Below are positions 1 through 5,832 of a DNA stretch of 5,832 nucleotides, in pieces. The notes below the pieces were generated by a model. That model saw nothing but the letters and a program-made list of their open reading frames with translations, was not told the DNA's origin and searched no databases. Position 1 is the first letter of the stretch. The number at the start of each line of letters is the position of its first letter. The position numbers were made by a program, and so were the translations under genes. This DNA comes from Fidelibacterota bacterium (GTDB taxonomy: Bacteria; Fidelibacterota; Marinisomatia; Marinisomatales; UBA1611): assembly GCA_002691785.1 (NCBI GenBank), contig NZIX01000098.1, positions 2,982-8,813 of the forward strand, in the 5' to 3' direction.

Positions 1-924
1 CATCTTGTTGAAATTGGAGCAGGAAGTGAAAAAGGAAAGGGGACCTCTACTGATTTTGGTTTTGACATCGGGTATCTTCATAAAGAGTGGATTCTTCCCA
101 ATTTGACAATGGGTTTCAATTTGTCAAATTTAGGACCAAAAGTATCTTTTATTGACCCTGATCAGGCCGATCCTCAACCAACAAACCTGAGTTTTGGTTT
201 AAATTATGCATTAATTAAAAGTGATTTTAATAATATCAACGTAGTGTACGATGTTGACAAACTTCTGGTCTCATCCTATCCGGACATGGATTGGGATGGA
301 GATGGGAGAATAGGTAATTATGATGAGGATGGAAATTATAGTCCTGGTAATGATTATAATATTAATGGAAAAATTGAAATTGCACACACTGATCCACTAT
401 ACTTAGCTCTTTTTACATCATGGATTAATGATTGGATTTTAGGCGGTGATATCGATTACGGACCATCAAGCCCTGGAAATGGTGATGGTATAATAGGTGG
501 ATATAGATGGGAGGATGCTGATGGCGATGGGAAAAAAGATATAGGTAAATGGTTTGACTCAGATTCTAATGGAGTAGTTGATCCTGGTGAAAATGAAATG
601 GTACAGACCGAAGGTAATCCTGGAGATGAAGATTGGGGTATTTACAATGAGTACGGTATAAAAGAAAAAGGTAATGCAAAAGATCGAAAACTTTCCAATG
701 AAACTGATAGACTTGTTCACAATTTAGGTATAGAATACTGGTATGGTGAATATTTTGCAATTCGAAGTGGATTTTATTATGATAAAACTGGAAAAATTAG
801 TAATCCTACTTTTGGAATTGGGCTTAGGTTTGCTGGATACGGATTTGATTTTGGTTATACATACGGAGATCAGGGTCATCCTCTAACAAATACTATGAGA
901 TTTTCTCTAAATATGGAATTTTGA
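1..924 (+). CDS. PorV/PorQ-family outer-membrane beta-barrel protein, 5'-truncated by the window
   Basis: The frame is open from base 1, so the gene starts upstream; 307 residues and a TGA stop (922-924) are visible. The Met codon at 103 is internal, because the preceding 34 codons read as ordinary beta-barrel sequence (for example FGFDIGYLHKEW). The protein alternates aromatic/hydrophobic and glycine-rich strands (MGFNLSNLGPKVSF, LSFGLNYAL, FGIGLRFAGYGFDFGYTY) and ends in a strand with terminal Phe (MRFSLNMEF), as expected of an outer-membrane barrel signal. The NLSNLGPKVSF segment and the overall pattern match PorV/PorQ (UPF0164-like) proteins. In Bacteroidota, PorV is the outer-membrane component that hands T9SS cargo to the attachment complex. 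An unusual insertion of roughly 110 residues (about 95-205) is rich in Asp/Gly/Asn with EF-hand-like loops. The next gene overlaps or nearly overlaps this one and encodes a T9SS cargo, which supports the family call. The specific function of this paralogue is inferred; it could be a general PorV or a cargo-dedicated relative. Confidence 0.78.
   Translation, partial: HLVEIGAGSEKGKGTSTDFGFDIGYLHKEWILPNLTMGFNLSNLGPKVSFIDPDQADPQPTNLSFGLNYALIKSDFNNINVVYDVDKLLVSSYPDMDWDGDGRIGNYDEDGNYSPGNDYNINGKIEIAHTDPLYLALFTSWINDWILGGDIDYGPSSPGNGDGIIGGYRWEDADGDGKKDIGKWFDSDSNGVVDPGENEMVQTEGNPGDEDWGIYNEYGIKEKGNAKDRKLSNETDRLVHNLGIEYWYGEYFAIRSGFYYDKTGKISNPTFGIGLRFAGYGFDFGYTYGDQGHPLTNTMRFSLNMEF
289..381 (+). other. EF-hand/dockerin-like acidic loops in the PorV-like protein (first cluster)
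   Basis: Residues 97-127, counted from base 1 of the window, hold closely spaced candidate calcium-binding loops. D97-x-D99-x-D101-G102 has Asp again at loop position 12 (D108). D108-x-D110-x-N112 follows. D118-x-N120-x-N122-G123 has Glu at position 9 (E126). The spacing follows the DxDxDG / DxNxNG pattern of EF-hand, dockerin and thrombospondin type 3 loops. Calcium binding is inferred from the pattern only. The loops lie between beta-strand segments and probably in an extracellular or periplasmic loop of the barrel. Confidence 0.55.
511..597 (+). other. EF-hand-like calcium loops in the PorV-like protein (second cluster)
   Basis: Two further loops sit at residues 172-197. D172-x-D174-x-D176-G177 has Asp at position 9 (D180). 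D186-x-D188-x-N190-G191 has D194 at position 9 and E197 at position 12, which meets the canonical 12-residue EF-hand loop at every ligand position. With the first cluster this makes at least four candidate sites inside one barrel-type protein. Ion binding itself is not proven. Confidence 0.6.
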
Positions 925-938
925 ACTTATCCAAAATG
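921..938 (+). promoter_or_regulatory. Start-site choice and overlap at the gene 1/gene 2 junction
   Basis: The upstream TGA stop (922-924) overlaps a possible TTG start at 921, while an in-frame ATG lies at 936. ATG 936 is preferred because it gives a standard signal peptide beginning MPRRF. The TTG adds only NLSK and a linker. No Shine-Dalgarno motif sits at normal spacing for either: the only GGAA, at 915-918, is too close to 921 and too far from 936. Translation is probably coupled to termination of the PorV-like gene. Confidence 0.55.
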
Positions 939-1001
939 CCTCGGCGATTCCTTTTAAATATTTTTATCTTTTTTTTATTCCTTTCTTCACTTATTTTTTC
1001 G
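936..1001 (+). other. Sec signal peptide of the pseudo-peptidase
   Basis: This stretch encodes a basic n-region (PRR), a hydrophobic core of about 16 residues dominated by Leu, Ile and Phe, and a probable signal peptidase I site after IFS. There is no Cys at the cleavage point, so it is not a lipoprotein signal. This agrees with the T9SS route implied by the C-terminal domain. Confidence 0.8.
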
Positions 1002-3719
1002 AATACTACAGGGGAATTGAAGTTGTGTGCTATCAGAGTTTCTTTTCCAGTTGAGGATGATGAAAGTACCACTGGAGATGGTCAATTTTTAAAGACAGCT
1101 AATGGCATTAATTGCTTTCAGTATACTATTGATCCACCGCCTCATAATAGATCTTATTTTGAATCACAAATTAAAGCTGTTTCCTCATATTTTGATTCTG
1201 TGTCTTACGGTGCTTTTAAGGTTGATCTAGAAAACTCAGATATTTTTCCATTTGGAGAAGATAATTCTTATGAGCTGGATAGCTCCATGGCTTCATATAA
1301 TCCTTATGGACAAAGTAGTCAAAGTGAGGGAAAAATTACTAGACTTTTTCAAGATGCTATAGTTTTAGCAGATTTAGAAGATGGAATAGATTTTTCTGAA
1401 TATGATTTAATTGTGGTATTTCATGCAGGAATCGGACAAGATTTTTCTCTACCATTTTTAGACCCAACGCCTCAAGATATCCCATCTACCTATATTGATA
1501 GGGATATGATTAAAGAAAATATTGAAGGAGGTAGTTTAGTAATCAATGGATATGAAATTTTACATGGTATTATTCTTCCCGAGACTCAAAATCATTTACT
1601 TTATGAAATATCAAATGACATGTTTAGTAGTGCAGGTTCACCTTGCGATTATCAGTATGGTTTAACTGGTACTTTTGCATTAATGATAGGTTTTGCAATT
1701 GGTTTACCTCCATTATGGAATATTGAAACCGGAAAAAGTGGAGTGGGTATATTTGGTTTAATGGACCAAGGTTCTAATAATGGAAGAGGCATTATCCCAG
1801 CTCCTCCAACAGCCTGGACTAGAATTTATGCAGGTTGGGAGGAATCAGTAGACATTACTTTCAAAACTAATATTGAGTTACCTTCAAGATATAAAAATAA
1901 TATTGCAAAGGTAAATATTAATGACAGTGAGTACTTTTTAATTGAAAACAGAGACAATTCAATAATAGAAGATATTTCTATTGATTCTTTGCAATACATT
2001 ATGTGGAAAAAATCTGGGGAAGATTCTATTACACCATTTATAAATATTTTATTTGATTCATCAGGTTTGAATTTTGATACAAATAATATTGTCATATCTG
2101 TTCCTAATTATGATATTGGTCTTCCAAAATCTGGGATCCTAATTTGGCATATCGATGAACAAATTATCAATAATGGTCTAAATAACTTTTCAATAAATAG
2201 TAACCCGTCAAAACTAGGTGTTGACTTGGAGGAAGCTGATGGAGCTCAAGATATTGGTTTTGAATCCTTTTTTGCATTTAATGATCCATCTTCAGGTTAT
2301 TTTGGAGATGTATGGTTTAATGGGAATGTCGAATACAATAGAGCGAACCCATTAATGAAAGGATTTAAGCCACGGTTTGGACCAGATACCTATCCAAATA
2401 CTAAAGCAAATAATCAATCAGAGACCTTTATAGTTATAGATAATATTAGTAAAGCAAAGAAAGTAATGAATTTTGATTTATATCAATCTTTAACAATAAA
2501 AAACTTTGAGGATACTTCTATAATTATTCATAATATTGCTGAAGTCTTCCAAAATGGAGATAATCAGATTTTATTCGATAATGATTCTTTGTGGGTTTCA
2601 GATATAGACTCCATTCAGAATAAAATATTAATACATATACCGAGCTCTAAAGACTATTTAACCTTATTTAAGCATAATTCTGATTATACTGAAATAAATA
2701 TTTTTGAGCATCAAGATAACTACACACATCACTATAAATATGAATATAATATTTTAACAGAATCTATTCTTTTAAAAAATAATTTTAATTATTCAGATTA
2801 CCTATATCCATATATTGACTATCATACGGATTCATTAATTTTTATATCTGAAAATGAATGGCAAACTTATTCTAATATGGTTTTGAGTTCGGACTTAGAT
2901 TTTATTTTAAATGAAGATACTAAAAAGATAACAACAATTAAGAATAATATTGAAAATGAACTATCAATTTCTTCAATAGAATATATTGTTGGAACAGATA
3001 TTGATTCAGATTTTCAACCAGAAATTTTATCCATTGATACAAGTGGAATCTTGTCTGTTCTAAATTCTAAAGGTTTATTGATGAGTGGTTTTCCCTTTGA
3101 ATCAAAAGTTCAAGCTCCACTCTTGGTGAGGAATTTAATTGGTGATGAAAAACCTGAGATCGTTACTAAATCAAAAGATTCAACATTAATTTACATTATA
3201 TCTTCAAAAGGTGAAATCTTATATAAAATTAATAGTTTTAGAAATGAAAAAATAATCTGCCTTGATTCTTTTGATAATCAAAGTTCTTTGGTAACAAATA
3301 ATAGAATAATTCAATTTGATTTTGACTCAGTATCTGACAGTACCTTTTGGTCGTACATCCATGGGAATAATAAAAGGAATCGATATATTGAAACTAAGAA
3401 TACGAATACGACAAATCAGTTTAAAATAATTCACTCATATGTTTATCCAAATCCAATCCGAAATGATTTAGGTACTATTCGAATTGAAACCAATAATTCT
3501 AATAGAATTGAGATCAAAATTTTTGACCTTGCTGGATACTTTATTAAGGATTTTTATAAGGAAGATCTATATGATCATGGTAATCAAATAAATGAGTTTG
3601 TTTGGGATGTCTCTAAAATTGAGTCTGGTGTATATTTTGCTAAGGTTAAAGTCACGGGATACTCTGAAACCAATGCTGATTATGTCGAAAAAATAATAAA
3701 AATCGCAGTATTGCATTAA
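936..3719 (+). CDS. Secreted M6-like pseudo-metalloprotease with T9SS type A sorting domain
   Basis: The product has 927 residues from ATG 936 (932 from TTG 921). Residues 1-22 are a signal peptide: PRR, then a long Leu/Ile/Phe core, with likely cleavage near IFS/NTT. Residues about 27-310 match the M6 (immune inhibitor A-like) scaffold: TTGDGQFL near 45-52, an SYFDSVSYGAFKV helix/strand, YDLIVVFHAG near 156-164, and the Met-turn GLMDQGS at 274-280 before the APPTAWTRIYAGW segment. The catalytic HExxH of active M6 enzymes is replaced by L249-M-I-G-F253 and the later Asp ligand by Pro259, so zinc-dependent proteolysis is very unlikely. Residues about 330-530 match the M6 accessory region (YFLIENR, GILIWHIDE at 400-408, DLEEADG at 430-436). 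Residues about 535-675 are unrecognised, then two FG-GAP-like repeats (about 680-770). The C-terminus (about 833-927) is a T9SS sorting domain with YPNP. Expected fate: export by Sec, then T9SS to the surface. Likely role: binding or scaffold, inferred. It follows the PorV-like gene and overlaps the next gene by one base. Confidence 0.85.
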   Translation: MPRRFLLNIFIFFLFLSSLIFSNTTGELKLCAIRVSFPVEDDESTTGDGQFLKTANGINCFQYTIDPPPHNRSYFESQIKAVSSYFDSVSYGAFKVDLENSDIFPFGEDNSYELDSSMASYNPYGQSSQSEGKITRLFQDAIVLADLEDGIDFSEYDLIVVFHAGIGQDFSLPFLDPTPQDIPSTYIDRDMIKENIEGGSLVINGYEILHGIILPETQNHLLYEISNDMFSSAGSPCDYQYGLTGTFALMIGFAIGLPPLWNIETGKSGVGIFGLMDQGSNNGRGIIPAPPTAWTRIYAGWEESVDITFKTNIELPSRYKNNIAKVNINDSEYFLIENRDNSIIEDISIDSLQYIMWKKSGEDSITPFINILFDSSGLNFDTNNIVISVPNYDIGLPKSGILIWHIDEQIINNGLNNFSINSNPSKLGVDLEEADGAQDIGFESFFAFNDPSSGYFGDVWFNGNVEYNRANPLMKGFKPRFGPDTYPNTKANNQSETFIVIDNISKAKKVMNFDLYQSLTIKNFEDTSIIIHNIAEVFQNGDNQILFDNDSLWVSDIDSIQNKILIHIPSSKDYLTLFKHNSDYTEINIFEHQDNYTHHYKYEYNILTESILLKNNFNYSDYLYPYIDYHTDSLIFISENEWQTYSNMVLSSDLDFILNEDTKKITTIKNNIENELSISSIEYIVGTDIDSDFQPEILSIDTSGILSVLNSKGLLMSGFPFESKVQAPLLVRNLIGDEKPEIVTKSKDSTLIYIISSKGEILYKINSFRNEKIICLDSFDNQSSLVTNNRIIQFDFDSVSDSTFWSYIHGNNKRNRYIETKNTNTTNQFKIIHSYVYPNPIRNDLGTIRIETNNSNRIEIKIFDLAGYFIKDFYKEDLYDHGNQINEFVWDVSKIESGVYFAKVKVTGYSETNADYVEKIIKIAVLH
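1680..1712 (+). other. Degenerate zinc site (HExxHxxGxxD position) of the M6 domain
   Basis: These codons encode LMIGFAIGLPP at residues 249-259. The flanking GTFA before it, and IGLP followed by LWNIETG after it, align with the FAHExGHxLGLPDLYD block of active M6 peptidases. By that alignment both His ligands, the catalytic Glu and the following Asp have been replaced by Leu, Phe, Met and Pro. The Met-turn and downstream segments remain intact and the frame is open, so this is site loss within a maintained protein and not gene decay. Confidence 0.75.
2970..3240 (+). other. FG-GAP/VCBS-like propeller repeats in the pseudo-peptidase
   Basis: Two repeat units are visible. In the first, GTDIDSDFQPEILSID (from about residue 686) is followed by a strand-turn-strand SGILSVLNSKG. 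In the second, NLIGDEKPEIVTKS (from about 734) is followed by TLIYIISSKGEILY. The D-x-D-x-D...PEI pattern followed by a beta-hairpin is typical of FG-GAP-like blades, which often carry calcium sites and mediate binding in secreted proteins. Confidence 0.6.
3432..3716 (+). other. T9SS type A C-terminal sorting domain
   Basis: The last 95 or so residues have the hallmarks of the Por-type sorting domain. These are YPNP at 837-840, a beta-strand with IEIKIFDLAGYFIKDF (about 858-873), a Trp in the WDVS motif at about 890, SGVYFAKVKV (about 897-906), and a final basic/hydrophobic strand KIIKIAVLH at the extreme C-terminus. This domain directs Sec-exported proteins through T9SS, where it is normally cleaved and the cargo is released or anchored to lipopolysaccharide. 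Confidence 0.88.
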
Positions 3720-3721
3720 TG
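3717..3721 (+). promoter_or_regulatory. TAATG stop/start overlap between genes 2 and 3
   Basis: The TAA stop of the M6-like gene (3717-3719) shares its last A with the ATG start (3719-3721) of the peptidase gene. No Shine-Dalgarno-like purine run precedes it at proper spacing. This is a typical arrangement for translational coupling by ribosome re-initiation and implies fixed co-expression of the two proteins. Confidence 0.8.
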
Positions 3722-5832
3722 AAATCACTTTTTATCATCTGTATGCTTCAAACTTTAATTTTTTCAATTGAATATAACCATCCTGAATTCAATTGGTTCA
3801 CAATTGAGACAGAGAACTTTAAAATTCATTATCATGAAGAAACAGAAAGAACAGCTTTTGAAGCTACTACAGTAGCAGAGACTATTTTTGATGAGGTAAC
3901 AAATTTTTATGATTATAAACCAAAAGAAAAAACACATTTAATTTTAATAGATCCAGATGATTATTCTAATGGAGCTGCTTATTATTATGATAATAAAATA
4001 ATAATTTGGGCATCACCATTAGATTTTGAATTGAGAGGAAGTCATAGGTGGCTTCAAAATGTAATTACTCATGAATTTGTTCATATTGTCTCATTACAAA
4101 AATCTATGAAAATGGGTACTCGTATACCAGGTTTATATTTTCAATATATGAATTATGAGGAAGAAAAACGTCCAGATGTTTTATATGGATATCCAAATAG
4201 AATCATTAGTTATCCTATTCCAGGGACATCCGTTCCCCCTTGGTTAGCAGAAGGAACAGCTCAATATATGTATGATAGCGCTGATTGGGATCATTGGGAT
4301 TCCCACAGAGATATGATTTTAAGAGATAGAACTCTAAATAAAAACCTACTATCTTTTAATGAAATGAATACATTTGGAAAAAAGGGGATTGGAAATGAAT
4401 CCACATACAATGCTGGTTTTGCTCTTTGTACATATATTGCTAACCAATATGGCTCTGAGAGCTTAAAAAACATTATGGTAGAACTCTCTTCTCCATTTCA
4501 ATTTTCTATTGATAAGGCTATATATAACGTGGTCGGAAAATCAGGAGAAGAAGTCTTTAAAGATTTTAAATTATCTCTAGAAATGAAATATCAAAGATAT
4601 AATACAGCGATTAGTGTTAATATTAAAGAAGGGAAGAAACTTGAAAGTGAAGGAACGTCTAACCTGTATCCAAAATGGAATCCTAAACAAAATGGTTACT
4701 CTTTTTTATCGAATAAACGAAATGACTTTTTTAGTCAAACAGATCTTTTTTATCATAATCTAGATGATAGTAGCGAAATAAAAATTCAAAATAGCATCCA
4801 TTCAGCAACTTCTTGGCATTCTAATGGAGAAATTATATATTATTCTAAGAAGTCAAAATTTCCAAATAAATTTGGTTCGAAATATTATGATATTTATTCA
4901 TACAATTTAGTATCAAAAGATGAAACACGTTTGACCCATGATGCAAGAGCATTTAATCCAGTTTTTGTTGAAAAAGATAGCTCAATTTATTATTTAGCAA
5001 CTTTTGATGGAGGGCAAAACATTTATAAATTAAATTTAAAAACAAGTTCTTCAAACAAAATAACTCATTTTGATAATGGCTCAATTTTAAGTTTTTTAAA
5101 TTATTCAAAAGATCGGAATTCATTATTTTATGATATAACCAATCACCATTATAGAGACATTGGTAAATATGATTTAATAAATAATATTAATGAAATTGTT
5201 TATGGGGAAACTACATATGATGAAAGAAATATAGGGTTTGGACCAGATGGAGAATCTATTCACTCAATAGATAAAAATGGTATATACAATCTCTATATAA
5301 CCAGTAAGGATTCAAATAGAACTGGATATATTACAAATGTTAGAGGTGGTGCATTTATGCCAGATATTTCCTTAGATGGTCAAATCCTTTATTCACAATA
5401 TAAAAATGGCAAGTATGTTATTTCTTATCTTAATGATTGTACAACTATTGAAGATGATTATGTAGGTTACTCTTCTAAATATCACAATAATAATTCAAAT
5501 CACAAAACTCCAATTATTAAGCCTACTGAAATTAATCCTCAAAAATATACAGATCAATTTCCTGAAATGTTTATTATGCCAAAATTGATGATTGATTATA
5601 ATACTCTTAAACCAGGTTTTTATTTCTCGTCAAGTGAAATTATAAATAGACTGTCATTATTTGGCGGCGGATCAATAAATAGGATAAGTGATTTGGATTT
5701 ATACTTTATTTTAGACTTTAAAAGATTTTATCCCACTCTCTTTTTTGAAAGTTTTTACCTTACTAGAAATACCACTGATAACTCACTCTATCAAGGTGTA
5801 TATTCTATTGAAGATGATATTAAGTTTAGGTT
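3719..5832 (+). CDS. Peptidase MA-like (gluzincin) metalloprotease with PD40 beta-propeller and putative barrel start, 3'-truncated
   Basis: The ATG at 3719 overlaps the previous stop, and 704 codons stay open to the window edge. Residues 1-16 form a short signal peptide (MKS, then a hydrophobic core ending IFS); C8 is not in a lipobox. Residues about 25-290 are a gluzincin domain. It has an N-terminal strand FTIETENFKIHYHEE, the zinc motif H118-E-F-V-H122, and W175-L-A-E178-G, in which E178 is the likely third zinc ligand; E119 is the catalytic base. Residues about 315-575 hold TolB/PD40-type propeller blades (SNLYPKWNPKQ, SATSWHSNGEIIYYS, RAFNPVFVEKDSSIYYLA, GGAFMPDISLDGQILYSQ). From about 619, alternating strands such as LSLFGGGSINRISDLDLYFIL look like the start of an outer-membrane beta-barrel. 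Predicted role: active zinc protease of the cell envelope, with the propeller for substrate or partner binding; substrate unknown. It is co-translated with the inactive M6-like T9SS cargo. No sorting domain is visible because the C-terminus is missing. Confidence 0.82.
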   Translation, partial: MKSLFIICMLQTLIFSIEYNHPEFNWFTIETENFKIHYHEETERTAFEATTVAETIFDEVTNFYDYKPKEKTHLILIDPDDYSNGAAYYYDNKIIIWASPLDFELRGSHRWLQNVITHEFVHIVSLQKSMKMGTRIPGLYFQYMNYEEEKRPDVLYGYPNRIISYPIPGTSVPPWLAEGTAQYMYDSADWDHWDSHRDMILRDRTLNKNLLSFNEMNTFGKKGIGNESTYNAGFALCTYIANQYGSESLKNIMVELSSPFQFSIDKAIYNVVGKSGEEVFKDFKLSLEMKYQRYNTAISVNIKEGKKLESEGTSNLYPKWNPKQNGYSFLSNKRNDFFSQTDLFYHNLDDSSEIKIQNSIHSATSWHSNGEIIYYSKKSKFPNKFGSKYYDIYSYNLVSKDETRLTHDARAFNPVFVEKDSSIYYLATFDGGQNIYKLNLKTSSSNKITHFDNGSILSFLNYSKDRNSLFYDITNHHYRDIGKYDLINNINEIVYGETTYDERNIGFGPDGESIHSIDKNGIYNLYITSKDSNRTGYITNVRGGAFMPDISLDGQILYSQYKNGKYVISYLNDCTTIEDDYVGYSSKYHNNNSNHKTPIIKPTEINPQKYTDQFPEMFIMPKLMIDYNTLKPGFYFSSSEIINRLSLFGGGSINRISDLDLYFILDFKRFYPTLFFESFYLTRNTTDNSLYQGVYSIEDDIKFR
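4070..4084 (+). other. HEFVH zinc-binding motif
   Basis: Encodes H118-E119-F-V-H122 after a helix (WLQNVIT), the standard zincin active-site helix. Both His ligands and the catalytic Glu are present, in contrast to the degenerate site of the upstream M6-like protein. Confidence 0.88.
4241..4261 (+). other. WLAEG(T)A gluzincin third-ligand motif
   Basis: Encodes W175-L-A-E178-G-T-A, preceded by VPP. A WxxEGxA helix with the Glu as third zinc ligand is characteristic of gluzincin families such as peptidase MA-like. The Glu lies 60 residues after the first His, which leaves room for an inserted segment rich in Tyr, Pro and charged residues. Confidence 0.75.
4661..5443 (+). other. TolB/PD40-type beta-propeller blades of the peptidase
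   Basis: At least four to five repeats are recognisable at residues about 315-345, 360-400, 405-442, 500-530 and 541-575. The repeat pattern is an aromatic/Pro strand (P-x-W or P-x-F/I), a polar turn with D/N-G or similar, and then an I-x-Y-x-S/A strand followed by a xIYxxxL strand. The blade at about 450-490 is more diverged. Such propellers are usually periplasmic or extracellular binding modules. Confidence 0.7.
5573..5832 (+). other. Putative N-terminal strands of an outer-membrane beta-barrel (incomplete)
   Basis: From residue 619 the sequence loses the propeller pattern. It shows alternating hydrophobic/aromatic strands with short polar or glycine turns: KLMIDYNTLKPGFYFSS, RLSLFGGGSINR, DLDLYFILDF, YPTLFFESFYLTR. 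This resembles the barrel domains fused C-terminally to PD40 proteins in T9SS-bearing phyla. Only the first strands are in the window, so the assignment is tentative. Confidence 0.5.

Noticed and set aside
566..760. Minus-strand open frame of 64 codons
   Set aside because: It lies wholly inside the PorV-like gene and has a His/Tyr/Leu-rich composition typical of an antisense shadow. It has no recognisable domain and no initiation signal.
103..924. ATG 103 as the true start of the PorV-like gene
   Set aside because: The same frame is open to base 1 and encodes barrel-like sequence (FGFDIGYLHKEW) with no signal peptide after Met 103, so this Met is internal.
1680..1694. Loss of HExxH as a sequencing error or frameshift
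   Set aside because: The frame is continuous through conserved motifs on both sides. Four separate catalytic positions differ by in-frame substitutions, which a read error would not produce.
1826..2095. Minus-strand open frame of 89 codons
   Set aside because: It is antisense to the well-supported M6-like coding region. The low-complexity Ile/Ser/Phe composition reflects the AT-rich sense codons, and no family resemblance is seen.
3396..3412. Short direct repeat (ACGAATACGA-type) as a regulatory or recombination repeat
   Set aside because: It is only about two copies of a 6-base unit inside the linker before the sorting domain (coding for a Thr/Asn-rich stretch). This is consistent with a flexible linker and not a separate element.
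3719..3745. Lipoprotein signal with Cys8 of the peptidase
   Set aside because: The Cys follows FII very near the N-terminus, not an L-[AS]-[GA]-C lipobox after a full hydrophobic core. A standard signal peptide fits better.
4291..4473. Minus-strand open frame of 60 codons
   Set aside because: It is antisense to the gluzincin domain, whose sense reading carries clear conserved motifs. There is no independent support for a gene.

Overview
This is an AT-rich (by eye about 30% GC), fully coding window from what looks like a Gram-negative bacterium with an outer membrane and a type IX secretion system (T9SS). The best guess is a marine Marinimicrobia/SAR406-type (Neomarinimicrobiota) genome. That guess rests on the low GC, the T9SS type A C-terminal sorting domain, the PorV/PorQ-type protein beside its putative cargo, and the PD40-propeller peptidase. 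Bacteroidota, Calditrichota or another T9SS-bearing FCB lineage cannot be excluded from the sequence alone.

Three genes lie head to tail on the + strand with no spacer of more than 11 nt. (1) From the left edge to 924 is the 3' part of a PorV/PorQ-family outer-membrane beta-barrel gene. Its loops carry several EF-hand/dockerin-like acidic calcium-binding motifs. (2) From 936 (or TTG 921) to 3719 is a secreted protein of about 927 residues. It has a signal peptide, an M6 (immune inhibitor A-like) metalloprotease scaffold, an accessory domain, FG-GAP-like repeats and a T9SS sorting domain. Its zinc motif HExxH is replaced by LMIGF, so it appears to be a pseudo-peptidase. (3) From 3719 to the right edge is a gluzincin (peptidase MA-like) protein with intact HEFVH and a downstream WLAEG glutamate. 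A TolB/PD40-type beta-propeller follows, and then what looks like the start of an outer-membrane beta-barrel. The gene runs off the window.

The overlapping stop/start junctions (TTGA or an 11-nt gap at gene 1/2, TAATG at gene 2/3) point to a single co-translated operon. Inferred model: the PorV-like protein helps deliver the T9SS cargo to the surface, and the cargo (a dead protease fold) acts with the live barrel-anchored protease as a cell-envelope module. No RNA genes, mobile elements, CRISPR, promoters or terminators are visible. The operon begins upstream and ends downstream of the window.
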